A stretch of DNA of 64,000 bases from Simmondsia chinensis (Eukaryota; Streptophyta; Magnoliopsida; Caryophyllales; Simmondsiaceae): contig JAGTTD010000011.1 in NCBI GenBank assembly GCA_018398585.1, forward strand, positions 15,243,346 through 15,307,345, in the 5' to 3' direction. The first letter of the stretch is position 1. Each line of letters starts with the position of its first letter. Below the pieces are notes generated by a model that saw only the letters and a program-made list of their open reading frames with translations, was not told where the DNA came from and ran no database searches. This document shows positions 21,461 through 32,100 of this stretch, piece after piece. A program made the position numbers and the translations under genes.

Positions 21461-21478
21461 TTCCCGGCAATGACGCTA
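21461..21478 (-). other. A1 primer-binding site (tRNA-Asp type, degenerate)
   Basis: On the minus strand TAGCGTCATTGCCGGGAA lies a few bases inside the LTR end at 21485. It resembles the Athila site TGGCGCCGTTGCCGGGGA with several changes. Confidence 0.75.
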
Positions 21479-21484
21479 AAAGCT

Positions 21485-22970
21485 TGATATAGTTTTAAAA
21501 GTGGGTTTTAAAACTGTCTGCTCGCAAACATACGAGATCGTCGTAGCTTAGTCGAGTATACGGGTGTCGTATATACATGAAATCAAGTTAAGTCAGATTT
21601 AGTTTTTAATGAGCGGTTGAACTGTATTTTTGTTTGTTTGAATGATTTGTTGACTGAATTATTAAAACTAACTATAAACTAAAGCTGTCAATTCAATTGA
21701 GGTTAGTTCAGGGAATGAATTCAGGGTAGCTTTACTCGTATCCCGTCAATATATTCTACTATGACAATTATTTAGAAGGCTTAGGCTACAAGCACTAAGC
21801 CTACGTTAATATTTAAACTAGGGTTTAGGGTAATGAACTAGTCCAAAGGCATAATCTATCATATCACTCCACATGTAGCATAGGTTATCTCATTGGCACT
21901 ATTTAATTCCTTTTTTACTCCTAATTAAATAATAAACCTAATTCAATATTACTCTTAAGGGCATAATCCATCTTATTACCCTAGGTGTAGCATGGATTAT
22001 CTAAATAGTACTAACAAATTCCTTATAACTCCTAATCAAGTATTAATTTGTATTAAAGATTGTGTTCGGAGTTGGGTACAACCTCAACCATGATCATGCG
22101 TGAAAACCAGTTGTGTTATGGTCTAGGCTACAAGCTCATAGATGAATGCTAATAATTTGGAAATCTTAACATGGCTACAAGCACAAACAACAATCATAAA
22201 TTCCCCGAAGGGGTGCGTAAATAACATAACAAAAATCATTGTCAAAAGCATAATATAAATCTGGGATACGAACGGCTACCTATTCTTCACCCATAAACCA
22301 AAAAAATTCTGCTCCTCCATTGGAGTTTTACACATCATTAAAATCAATTAAGAAAGAAATAATGGAAAACCTAGGAAATTGAGACTCCCTTAATTTGCGT
22401 TGACGTTGATCCTAGCTTTGATCCTCCCAACACTCCGACCACCTGTGCTTTAGCATTTAAGAACCCCTTGGATCTCGTAGCGGCATCAAGAAAGAGAGGA
22501 GGGGAGAAGACGTGGACAAAGATCCCCAAATAAAAGTCTCCCCATCTTTATTTATACCTGCGGTGCAACCTAGTGGTCATGTTGCAGGTGTTTCACCCAA
22601 TTAATCGGCCAACCGATCAGTCGGCTGGGGTTGCGATCGATCGACTGGCTTTCTGTTGGCCATCCAATTGATCAACCTTGTTTCTCGATCGATCGGCAGC
22701 CCCACTGTAAGCCCCATACTGCTACAAGCTGCCGACCAATGAATACTTCGTGTCGACTGATTCTTTAGTACCTTAAGCTCTATGAGACCTATTTGAGTCA
22801 AGCTTCTCAGAATAGTCTTTAAATACACCTCGATTACACCTAATTATGTCACCTTTGTTTGCCTCGTTGCACTCCAAGCCCAAAAGTACCTAAATTACAA
22901 CAAAACACACATGCAAAAGCTGAATATATTGCAGGAATAAAGAATAAAATATGTAAACATAGGCACATCA
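21485..22970 (-). mobile_element. A1 5' LTR (inverted relative to the 3' LTR at 1253)
   Basis: A 1486-bp LTR in minus orientation: starts TGATGTGCC at 22970 and ends CTATATCA at 21485. The outer flank TGGCT (22971-22975) is the complement of AGCCA at 2718-2722 beside the other LTR. It is flanked outside by GA gag N-terminal sequence. A TATA element lies at 22549-22556. Confidence 0.88.
22549..22556 (-). promoter_or_regulatory. TATA box of the A1 5' LTR
   Basis: TATAAATA on the minus strand, about 415 bp into the LTR in its sense direction. This is a suitable core promoter for the element transcript. Confidence 0.6.
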
Positions 22971-23700
22971 TGGCTGGATTGAGAACCTTAATAAGGTTCT
23001 TGATCTTAGGTATCAATCCACTTATGAAGCTTGACACATAGCATTTATCATTAGCTGCTGGATTACCTATCATCATCAATGACTTAAGGTGCTCAAACAT
23101 GCTCTTTAATTGTTCTTGTTTGAAGCAATTGGTTGAATTGGTACACCACATCTCCCAATTCATCATCCTCAAATCTATTGTGTAACTCCAACACAAATTA
23201 TGCCCAACTCAGATAAGGTTCACTGCAAATCAGACTATTGAACCACACCTATGCTTCTTCATTTACGTACATTGCTGCCACTTCTACCTTTTGATCATCA
23301 GGAATGCTATAATATCTGAAAAACCGTTCACATTTTCTCGCCCAAGAATGAGGATGAGTTCCATTGAAGCAAATTATCTCAATTTTGGGATGCTGTAAGG
23401 ATAAATTGCGAGCATTACTGGACTGATCAGTACGTTGCTCTTGAAGCTTGGATAAAGCAATAAGAGGCTCAAGAGGTCGCCAATTGTTAGCCACCGGTGG
23501 ATTCATCACCGGAAGAATGTTAATCGAAGCTTCAGTGCTATTAGATCAACTAATTTTGTCCTACAATCCTACCAATTGTTGTTGCATTTGCTCTTACGAT
23601 TCACGCAAGTTACGAATAGCAGTAACTAATTCATGAAGTAGTTGCAATTGAGCCAATTGCTCTAGATTGGCCGGATTTCCTACAACTGATGATGCCATTG
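22971..23700 (-). pseudogene. GA gag, N-terminal part (inverted)
   Basis: Minus-strand gag of a chromovirus-like element: QLAQLQLLHELV near the start, then IEIICFNGTHPHSWARKCERFF (frame 23509-23249), YVSSFISGLIPKIKNLIKVLNPA (frame 23196-22976). The homologous order is seen in element C (53873-53232). It stops exactly at the A1 LTR, and the next residues of the protein (TLSQAYTK) lie at 2723 on the plus strand. Frameshifts and stops are present. Confidence 0.85.
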
Positions 23701-23942
23701 AGGTTGTTTCTCGTTCTTAGCCAGATTGACGAAGAGAAGAACACACAAAACAAGTTGCATTAAACTTTGATACCAATTCGTTATGACCTAAGATCACAAC
23801 AAGGGTTTATTTTGATAGATTGCTCCGAATTAGTTGAATTTCCTGCAGTCGATGATGCCATTGTAGGTTGTTTCTTGTTCTTAGTCAAATGGACAAAGAG
23901 AAGAGCACACCAAACAAGTTGGATCAAGCTCTAATACCAATT
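23700..23942 (-). repeat. Tandem duplication of the GA primer-site/leader region
   Basis: Two copies of a ~165-bp unit (about 23690-23835 and 23855-23990) each contain the start of gag, a leader and an initiator-Met-type primer site. The site-containing words are TTTGATACCAATTCG (from 23766) and GCTCTAATACCAA (23928-23940). The outer copy abuts the LTR. The two differ by scattered substitutions. Confidence 0.7.
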
Positions 23943-24187
23943 TGTTATAACCTAAGATCATAACAAGGGATTATCTTGATGGACTGAGAAGGAGATTAGA
24001 GAATAGAAGAAGATAGATAAGGGAAGAGTATGTAATCTTGAGTTTATGCAATTGACAATGAATCACCAAATATAATAAGAGCCTGATATATGCAAGCAAC
24101 TAACTCTAATCGCCCCCTAACCGCTATTTATTCAATAACATTTCCCTCCAAAACCAAACTAACATCTTGCTCTACAATATCCAAACA
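23943..24187 (-). mobile_element. GA 5' LTR (inverted)
   Basis: About 245 bp; on the minus strand it starts TGTTTGGATATTG and ends TTAGGTTATAACA. Its right half matches 47497-47638, the 3' LTR remnant at the far end of GA. The flank to the right is A0 LTR sequence. Confidence 0.75.
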
Positions 24188-25137
24188 AGATATCTGGGTT
24201 TTCTCAAACGCCGAAGCGCAAGTGGTCGGAGTGCTGGGAGATCAAAGCAAGGGTTAACGTCAACATTAATTGAGGGAGTCTTCATTCAATAGTTTTTCTT
24301 CACCTTTCTTTTTAGATTTGTGATGTATAAAACTCTCATGGAGGAGTGGACTTGTAGTTTAAGGGTGAAAGACGGGTAGCCGTCGGGATCTCGGATTTAT
24401 ACTTTATTGTTGACAATGATTTGTGTAATGTTATTTTTGCAGCCCTGTGGAGAGTTATATGTTCTGATTGGTTTTCTATTCATGTGCTTGTGGTCGTATT
24501 TAGATTTCCAGTTTATTTGCGTTTCGCTTATGTGCTTGTAGCCTGGACTTTAACACAAGAAGTTTTCACGAGTAGTCATGGTGGAGGTTGTACCCAACCC
24601 TGAACACAATCTTTTATACAAGTTAACATTGAATTAGGATTAAGAAAGAAATTAAGCAGTGCTATTGAGATAACCCATGCTACACCTAGAGTGATGAGAT
24701 GCATTATATACTTAGGCTAGTTGATTACCCTAAGCCCTAATTCAAGTGTTAACCCAAGCTTAGTGCCTGTAGCCTAAGCCCTCTAAATTATTGTCATAGT
24801 GAAGTGTAACGATGGGATTCAAATTAAGCTACTGCGAATTTATTCCCTAAACTGCCCTTGAGTGATTAGATAATTTATTTCGCCATCTTAATTGCTTTAT
24901 TTTCATTAATTATTCATCTCTCCAATAACAACCCGAAAATCGAGCCACTCATTAATAACTGAATCTGACTTGACATTGATTCCCTGAGGATACAACACCC
25001 GTATACCCACCACAGCCACGACTTGTTGTAGTTTAGGGGTGAATGACAGGTGGCTGTCCGGATCCCGAATTTATACTTTATTGTGAATGATGATTTGTGT
25101 TATGTTATTTTTGCACCCCTATGGGGAGTTATAAATG
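24188..25137 (+). mobile_element. A0/A1-family LTR fragments
   Basis: 24188-25022 corresponds to about 1690-2630 of the A1 LTR. 25023-25137 repeats part of the same LTR (TAGTTTAGGGGTGAATGAC to GGGGAGTTATA). Both ends are truncated. The left edge is where GA was inserted; the complementary half of this LTR is at 47639-48318 in minus orientation. A frame at 24421-24603 is chance. Confidence 0.75.
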
Positions 25138-26290
25138 ATTAGTCTATTTGGGATTTATTGAATAAATGATTTAAGTCTAGAGTACAATGAGATTTATTTG
25201 GTGGAATTAAGTTTCATTAAATGGTAATCAAATTTTATTATAAGATGGTAATTAATTTAACCTATTTAGAGCTAGATTTAAATTGTCCCTGAGGTCCCTG
25301 TGTGAGGCTTTTTTTTGTATTGCCATAGGAAAAATATTAAAGAATTAATGAGATGAGTAAGGTTAATTTTGCCAAATATTATTCTTAAGATGAATAAAAA
25401 TAGAAAATTATAAAATAAAATAATTTTTGAAAATTAATATTCATAAGATGAATTTTTACATGTGGGAAACAAAGCGAAGAAAAAGAAGAGAAAAACGCAC
25501 ATGGGTCGCTATCCATGACTTCTGAATTGGACAAACTAGGACGCAACATGTGTTGCGCACTGGAGCGTCCCCTGTTGGCTATCCGTGCCTGCATGTGCGA
25601 GCGAATCATCGTCCGCCATGTGGCACACGGAGATAGGTTGGTGCACGCGTATGTGATACGCCACGTTTTACCTATGTTTTGAATTGAAACGCTATGTTTT
25701 GTGTTAAGTGCACGCATCCCACATCGAGAAAACTGCAATTTTTTTGCTCCAGTATCCTACTATAAATAGGGGTACTGACTGCATGGTTTGGCATCTAATT
25801 GAATTCAAAATTAAAAGTTTCTGAAAGTGTTGACTTTTGGAGATCTAATTGGAGAAAAAAATTTCCTTTGACATTTTTCTTTCCTCAGTTTAATATTTTT
25901 TAGAGTCCACTCTTTGGGCGTTTTGAGGTCATTGCGTAAAAGGCTATGGGGTCTCGGTGTTCTCCTGGCTTTCTCGATTTTTGCTGAGTTATTTATTATT
26001 CTTCCGATTTTCTTTATTTGGAGCAATTCTAGGTATCTTTCTTTCCCTTTTGTTTTGAGATTTTCGCTTTTCTTTTTATTTATAGTGTTTTTATTACACT
26101 TGCTTTAAGTTTATGTTATTATTATAAATGTATTAGAGTAGAGGCCGGTAAATTTGAATTAGGAATTTAAATTTGTAGAATTAAGATTAAAAATTTTAAA
26201 TCAACCTTAGGTTTTAAATTACGAATTTTAAACCCTTTCATTGCGTTAACTTTATCAAATTAGGAAAATTTTTTGAAATTCCTCCCAACA
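25138..26290 (+). mobile_element. Copia B 5' LTR, 5'-truncated
   Basis: It matches the last ~1.15 kb of the 5868-7818 solo LTR, from ATTAGTCTATTTGGG to CTCCCAACA. The first ~0.9 kb is missing and the left flank is A0 LTR, so the truncation is a rearrangement breakpoint. The LTR end is followed by a copia primer site. Confidence 0.85.
25761..25768 (+). promoter_or_regulatory. TATA box of the copia B LTR
   Basis: TATAAATA followed by GGGGTACTGA. The same block appears at about 42888 (ATATAAATGGGGGTACTG) and, mutated, at about 7380, so it is a conserved core promoter of this LTR family. Confidence 0.65.
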
Positions 26291-26292
26291 AT

Positions 26293-26304
26293 TGGTATCA
26301 GAGC
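26293..26304 (+). other. Copia B primer-binding site (initiator tRNA-Met)
   Basis: TGGTATCAGAGC, two bases after the LTR end; the canonical plant copia primer site, intact. Confidence 0.92.
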
Positions 26305-26476
26305 GAGCATTCGATTACATTCGTAATATATATGAATAGGTACAATAAGATCAAAATAAATAGATTTACAATTTAGTAAAATAGAAATTTTATTAAGAAG
26401 GAAAGGTAGTTTCATGTAACTACTTAAATTGTTTAGATCATTAATAAATTTGTAGTTAATTCAAATATGCCAATGT

Positions 26477-26509
<33 letters not shown>

Positions 26510-27690
26510 GTCCCAGTGCCTTGCGGCTCCCGCAGAATGCAGGGTCTGGGGGGGGTGGTGTACGTAGCCTTACCCCTTCCGGCAGGAAAGAAGATTGTTT
26601 CCGGGGATCCCCAACCTGAAGTAGTAGTTGAGTGCCTGCAGATAAACCATCAATCAATAGCCATGTATATAAAAAAAAAAAAAAAAAAAGTACTATACTA
26701 GAGGTTAAGCTTGCCTAAGGGTCTTAGACTACCAGCCACTCCTCGCCCTACTCTACTCTTACCATCTCCGCTACCCTAATACTAGCCCTCCAACGTGTCC
26801 TGTCTGAGGCCATCTCCTCTCTTAGGTTTAGGTGGGTTAGGTCTTGTGTGTTTAGCCCTCCAATGTAGATTAATTAAAATCTGCACGTTATATGTATGAT
26901 GAGATTGTGTGTTTTTAATCAAGATTTACGAAATTGGATAAATTGATCTAATGAGATTAGATTCAATTATTTTTAATTTATTAAAACAATTAAATGGCTA
27001 ACGCTGATGTCAGCTCTAATGTTACACGACGTCAGCATTTTTTATTTTAAATTTTTTTGGGACGCAGATGTCGATACTGTTTTAAATAAAAAATAATTTG
27101 TTTTATTAATTAAATTAATTTTTAGAATGAGATTCTAGAGTTGATTTTGAAATAATCTAAGTTGTAAATGCAAGTTAATTAAAAACTACTAGTTTAAAAA
27201 AATCGGGAGGGAGCGAGGTTAAATAGTTGAAACCTCACGGTCTCCATTATCAGTATAGCAATATAGTAGATCGATAGACCTCCCTACAGAGGATGTCGGT
27301 TTGCTGGTTATAGGGTTAGGCTTTTAACAGGATAAACCAAAGTGTAAAGAAGCCGTGAAGTATTACATGTATTTGCATGGAGGTTTAGGTAATGGTTTAC
27401 ACTTGACTAGCGTGATACATTAACCTCCCCTAGGAGCTCTGTTGTGTTATGTTACAGGCTAAGGTAAAGTGGTGAGTTAATCATGTTTAGTAAGAGTTAT
27501 ACGAAAACATATTAATTGAGAATAGTTTCACCCAAATTAATTTCGTACGACCCTGCTACCGGGGAGTAAAGAGTGATGTGTTTGGGTCATCATTGCATGC
27601 ATGATAGTACAATTTTGTAGATACCTAATTTATTGTGTTTGCTAAAATAAAAGAATAGACGCACTGCATTATACATGACTCGTACTGTGG
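26305..27690 (+). other. Copia B leader and unassigned sequence before gag
   Basis: Apart from a SINE at 26478-26659 and an A-run at about 26670-26690, I see no recognisable feature. Positions 26700-26830 contain pyrimidine-rich phrases (TCTTAGACTACCAGCC, CCTCCAACGTG) not seen elsewhere here, which might be a further small insertion. The rest is AT-rich. Confidence 0.4.
26478..26659 (+). mobile_element. SINE (Au-like)
   Basis: A (CAA)n run followed by CCCAGTGCCTTGCGGCTCCC, GGGTCTGGGG, GTACGTAGCCTTACCCCTTC and TTTCCGGGGATCCCCAACC. This is the layout of the widespread plant Au SINE (GGGTCTGGGGAGGGT... CGCAGACCTTACCCC). Flanks GCCAATGTA and GCCATGTAT could be a decayed target duplication. A second copy is at 47058-47193. 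The family name is from memory of the sequence pattern. Confidence 0.75.
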
Positions 27691-27704
27691 ATACCTAACT
27701 TATT

Positions 27705-28177
27705 GTGTTTGCTGTGACTGGTGCACTTCATTCGATTCTCAAAGATAGTGTTTTAACTGGACTGAACTACTTCACCTGGAAGATGAACTTGGACATAGTG
27801 TTAATTCATAACGGTCATAAGTTTGTTCTCACTGAAGCTCAGCTTGAGACGCTCGCTAACAACTCTACAGCTACTGTTGAAGAGCGTTATGAATGCTGGC
27901 ACGAGGCTAATGAGTTAGCTAGATGCTACATTTTGGCCTCCGTGTCAAACATTTAAAGGAAATGTTTGGTGGTCAAGATAGGCAGCCAGGCAAGAGCTGA
28001 TGAGGAAGGTCTTGAACATGAGGATGTTTGAAGGGTCACCAGTTCAGGAGCACGTCATGAAGATGATGGCATGCTTATCTGAGCTTGTGATTCTCAGAGC
28101 TAAGATTGATGTGGTCAATCTCAGTAGGACATCGTCCCTCAGCTCCCTGTCCAGATCTTTTACTCAATTCAGGCTCA
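27705..28177 (+). pseudogene. Copia B gag, N-terminal part
   Basis: LHSILKDSVLTGLNYFTWKMNL and then VEERYECWHEANELARCYILASVS are typical of Ty1/copia gag. After a stop at 27954, MFEGSPVQEHVMKMMACLSELV continues in another frame. It is cut at 28178-28182 by element S, with an ACTAC target duplication, and gag resumes at 31198. Gag forms the particle shell. Confidence 0.85.
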
Positions 28178-28182
28178 ACTAC

Positions 28183-28628
28183 TATTATGATTCAAGATGA
28201 GACTTGAATCATAACCTAAGATAAATGTTAAAGTAGAGTAGAGAAGAGAAGAGTATTAGAGATTTAGGATGAGAACTGGAGAATCAAGATGAGAAGTAGG
28301 AAAATTAGAGAGAAAAGTAGAGAAAATTAGGGTTTGGAAGAGAGATAAGAGTTACAAAAGAGATCATCCTACTTATACTAGCTTCACTAAAACAAGATAC
28401 AATGCATATAGACGCTAGCCTGACCGCCATTCCATAGGCAGCCGCCACAGCTGACCCAAAAAACTAACTAATTGACTTGCTAAACTGACATACAAGACAC
28501 TATATTCTAATACATGAGCTAAACCCTTTCTAAGGTGCTAATTTGACTAAAAGAACACTAAAATCGCTATATTATAATGACTTATGCTAATCTACTACAA
28601 CCACCGAATTATTAATGCTTCCTAAATA
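28183..28628 (-). repeat. S 3' LTR
   Basis: Matches 30697 onward (ATGATTCAAGATG, TGAATCATAACCTAAG, CCTACTTATACTAGC) with small indels. It lacks the terminal ~15 bp next to the internal region. Confidence 0.85.
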
Positions 28629-29216
28629 CTTCCCGGCGATCTGCTTTATGAATTGAGGGTAAAACCAAGGTGGTGAAAAGGAGAATTGGTTTATCCAGTA
28701 AGAGATTTTTGTCCTCAAGAATCTTAGAGAGAAGCATATCTTCAAATCAAATGGTGTCGAACTTCCACAGTTTGAGCTGCTCATTTCTTGTATGCATTGC
28801 AAACCCAGAACTTCAAATCCATTTTTGTAGCTTCTAAGATCCACTTCCAACTCAGTTACCTAGCTCAATCTTTTAGTCTTGCCTGTGTTTCAGCAGCAAC
28901 TTGTAAACAAAAACTTGCAAATGTCCTCCCACCTAAGAGGTTTCACTATGAATTTCCCATTGTTGTGGACCCAAACAAGTAGATTCTTGGAAGCCTGGTG
29001 ATTCCCACAGCATTTCATACCATTCTCCACTCTTTTCTTCAAGTTCCTTTTGGTAAATGCAGTAAAAATCCCAGTTGATATCCAAATATCGTATGCAGCT
29101 CTGTGAGGAAACGTATCAACAGCAACTTGTAGAGTTTCAGCAACTTTGATGAAAATTTCAGGTGGTCTCACATTTCCCTGCACCTTAGGAGGATGTCCCG
29201 TGCTTTGATTTAACAA
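28587..29216 (-). pseudogene. S: downstream frames of unknown function
   Basis: Two minus-strand frames in one phase, 29216-28890 (108 codons) and 28850-28587 (87 codons), separated by stops. The first has a PPKVQGNVRPPEIFIKVAETL segment and a basic KRNLKKRVENG stretch. I do not recognise a domain. The second enters the LTR. They may be the C-terminal continuation of the frame that starts with the RRM piece, after a frameshift. Confidence 0.45.
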
Positions 29217-29278
29217 ATTTCCATATGAATTGGAACTTTAGCTTGCATTAGAGAGAAAATTGATTGTGCTTGTGCTAA

Positions 29279-30060
29279 TCATGTAAAGTCTGCAGCCATA
29301 ACCGTCTGTCCCTTAACTGAATTTGAGTGTGCTTCTGTTATTTCCACTTCACAAATGACTGATTCATATAAGCCATTAAACTTTGTAGAATTTGCAGCAA
29401 CAACAGAGAAATCTCCATCTTGCAGCCATGACTTCACTTTACTACTTCCAGGTGGTAATACTTTTTCCTTTTCAAACTCAATCACTTCCTTAGCTGCCAC
29501 ATTCCATGATTCTTCCATTTGTAAGTGTTGCATTGTTGTCTGATTTGCATCCACAACTTCAAGTTGCAAACTTGTGCCACCATAGTCACTCTTATTTTGC
29601 TTAGATTCTTGCTCACTTTCTTGATCAATTTGCTCTTGCATTTCTAGGCTTGTGATCATCATCTCTTGAAAAGTTTGCATTATCTTCGGAAAATAATAAT
29701 AAAAAATTTCTTGAATTGAAGCATCCATTTCTTGTTCAATTTCCTCTTTTTCTTGATGTGCATTACCCTCAACCATCTCTTCTTTTACTTCTCCAATTTC
29801 ATTACAAGGACTTAAGAATTGAATGTTTAGCGTGCAACAATAGTCATAGACATTTCTTCCATGTAATTGTTTGCGTGCTGATTCAGCATATCTCCTTGAC
29901 ATATATGTTACTTGTGCTTCAACCTCTAAGTTTGATATTTAAGTAACTTTAATACTTTCAAGGTGACCATGTGGCTAAAAAACTCGGTCGAGGATGTCTT
30001 TGGTGATAGGATAAAGAACATCCTCAATTTTTACTGATACAGTAGCATCTTTGGAGCCTT
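29279..30060 (-). pseudogene. S: captured PTB-type RNA-recognition motif plus acidic coiled-coil-like region
   Basis: Reading leftward from about 30050, one frame gives VSVKIEDVLYPITKDILDRVF, a TAG (29974-29976), PHGHLESIKV, a TAA (29939-29941), then EAQVTYMSRRYAESARK and LHGRNVYDYCCTLNIQF. This is the order and wording of an RRM of plant polypyrimidine-tract-binding proteins (LYPVT, VFSPYG, GRNIYDGCCQLDIQF type). The rest of the frame, to TAA at 29279, is Glu/Gln-rich (EEMVEG, EQESEQESKQN) and not recognised. The RRM binds RNA in splicing regulators. Here it is a captured, now broken fragment, on the element's sense strand. Confidence 0.75.
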
Positions 30061-30679
30061 GGAAGCTTGAGCATTCATGTTGACAATGTGTACTGCAGAT
30101 CTTTCGTACAGACCGGCTCAAATGCAATGAGATACTGATTTAGTGCTTTTAATCACCACAATCCAATTGTGTGAATGTGCTGCAGCTACTTGAACCAAAT
30201 CAGCTAATACTAATCAAGAGCAACGAATAACCGATGCAATGCTCCAGTAACAAACATGTCAAGAATCAAATTCAGCTTGCAAGGACTCAAGAATGTGGCT
30301 TGATCTAAAGATAATCATATTCTCAATCTGAAACAGCAGATCGCAGGCAGCAAGCAAAAGAACGGACTTGATCAATTCAACCTGTACAGCTGTAAGTTCA
30401 ATTAAATGCAACTTCAGCCAATATCCTATGCAGCACGATCTGAACTACTTAGCACAATTTAGTAAGATCAAATGCAGCTATCAAGATCACAAGAATCCAG
30501 CTCATAAGATCGCATTAAGTAAACTTTGAACTAAAAATCAGGATCAGATTCAAACTGACAGCAGAAGAATCTGAACAATTTCTTGATCAACACAATCTGA
30601 TCAAGACTTGTTATCAATAACCTTGATCTAATGCTTTGCAATCAAATTGAATTAATCAACTTAATTTGGAAGCAATTTT

Positions 30680-30695
30680 CAAGCTCTGATACCAA
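30680..30695 (-). other. S primer-binding site (initiator tRNA-Met)
   Basis: On the minus strand TTGGTATCAGAGCTT follows the LTR end CATAACA after one base, a canonical primer site. Confidence 0.88.
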
Positions 30696-30696
30696 T

Positions 30697-31192
30697 TGTT
30701 ATGATTCAAGATGAAACTTGAATCATAACCTAAGATAAATGTTGAATTAGAGTAGAGAAGAGAAGAGAAGAGAAGAGAATTAGAGATTTAGGATGAGAAT
30801 TAGAGAATCAAGATGAGAAGTAGAGAAATTACAAAGAATAGTAGAGAGAATTAGGGTTTGGAAGAGAGATAAGAGTCAATTATCATTCATCAATATGGAT
30901 TACAAGAGAGATCATCCTACTTATACTAGCTTCACTAAAACAAGATATGATGCATATGGACACTAGCCTTAACCGCCATTCCAGAGGCAGCAGCCACAAT
31001 TGACCCAAACAACTAACCAATTGACTTGCTAAACCGACATACAAGACATTATATTTTAGTACATGAGCTAAACCCCTTACTAAGGTGCTAATTTGGCTAA
31101 AAGAACACTAAAATGACTATATTCTAATGACTTATGCTAATCTATTACAACCACTAAATTATTAATGCTTCCTAAATCCTAGAATCATGACA
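30697..31192 (-). repeat. S 5' LTR
   Basis: 496 bp; on the minus strand starts TGTCATGATTC and ends TGAATCATAACA. Includes an AGTATAAGTAGG TATA-like block. Pairs with 28183-28628. Confidence 0.87.
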
Positions 31193-31197
31193 ACTAC

Positions 31198-32088
31198 TCA
31201 ATGAATAATAAGGATTATTCATTGCCTGAGCTGATGAAGGAGCTACAGGTAGCAGAGGGTGTGATACGAGCCTAGAGGAGTGTCCACTTGACTCAGGTAT
31301 CAAGGGCCAGTGAGAGCAAGCAGAATAAGGGACAAATTGGAAAGAAAGGGAAGAGCAAGGTTGCTAGTATAGCTACTAAGTTCATAAAGAAGCCAGCAAA
31401 AGAAAATTGTTTCTTTTGTAGGAAGACTGGCCACCGGAAGAGGAACTGCACTAAGTATTTAGTTACTCTTCCTGCAAAGACTGCTAAGCCATCTGGCGAA
31501 GGTATGTTGATATCTCACCCAGTTGAGTCATGCATAGTTGAGACTCAACCAAGTTCCTGGTGTGTGGACTCAGGCTCAACTGACCATGTCTATAATATGT
31601 TACAGGGGCTCAAGCTAACCAGGAGGTTGCATGATGGAGAGATGTACTTGACGGTTGGAGATGGTTCCAGAATAGCAGTCTTAGGAGTAGGAGATGTTAG
31701 CCTAGTATTTACTGGTAGGGTTTTGATTTTAAATGATTGTTCATTTGTACATGCACTGCGCAGGAATTTGATTTCTGTGTCGCGATTGGTGGATAATGGT
31801 TATTCGTTAAATTTTAGTTCTAAACTATATATTATGCGAAATAAATTGTTTATTTGCAAAGGTACATGTGTCGATGGTTTATTCATGTTGTTTCCTGATC
31901 AAAATTCTGATATTTGTTTAAATGAATCTAACACAAGCTCACTTGTTCAATCTCTTAAAAGAAAACACCCTGAAAGAGATAATTGCCTTCACAGACGTTT
32001 ATGTTACATTAATTCGAACAGGATCCAAAGACTAGTTAAAGATGGACTGATAGAGCCTTTGGACTTAAAGTCATTACTAGTCTTCTAA
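31198..32088 (+). pseudogene. Copia B gag C-terminus, zinc knuckle, protease and pre-integrase region
   Basis: After the S insertion, gag resumes. The 266-codon frame from 31288 holds the knuckle CFFCRKTGHRKRNC (CX2CX4HX4C, from 31408), the protease site WCVDSGSTDHV (about 31560) and the GAG-pre-integrase signature HRRLCYINSNRIQRLVKDG (about 31993). Order and spacing fit a Ty1/copia polyprotein. Stops lie upstream and at 32086. The catalytic DSG triad is intact. Confidence 0.88.
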
Positions 32089-32100
32089 TCTTGCATAGAA

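Larger units (their letters stand above)
28183..31192 (-). mobile_element. S: non-autonomous LTR retrotransposon carrying an RRM fragment
   Basis: A 3010-bp element with perfect ACTAC duplications (28178-28182 and 31193-31197). LTRs are 30697-31192 (5', 496 bp) and 28183-28628 (3', which lacks about 15 terminal bases at its inner edge and begins TA instead of TG on the plus strand). The primer site at 30680-30695 gives minus orientation. There is no protease, RT or integrase. Its frames instead encode a polypyrimidine-tract-binding-type RRM piece and unknown segments. It lies inside copia B gag. The LTR end hairpin and motifs resemble those of C and E, suggesting mobilisation by a gypsy element such as C. 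Confidence 0.9.
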
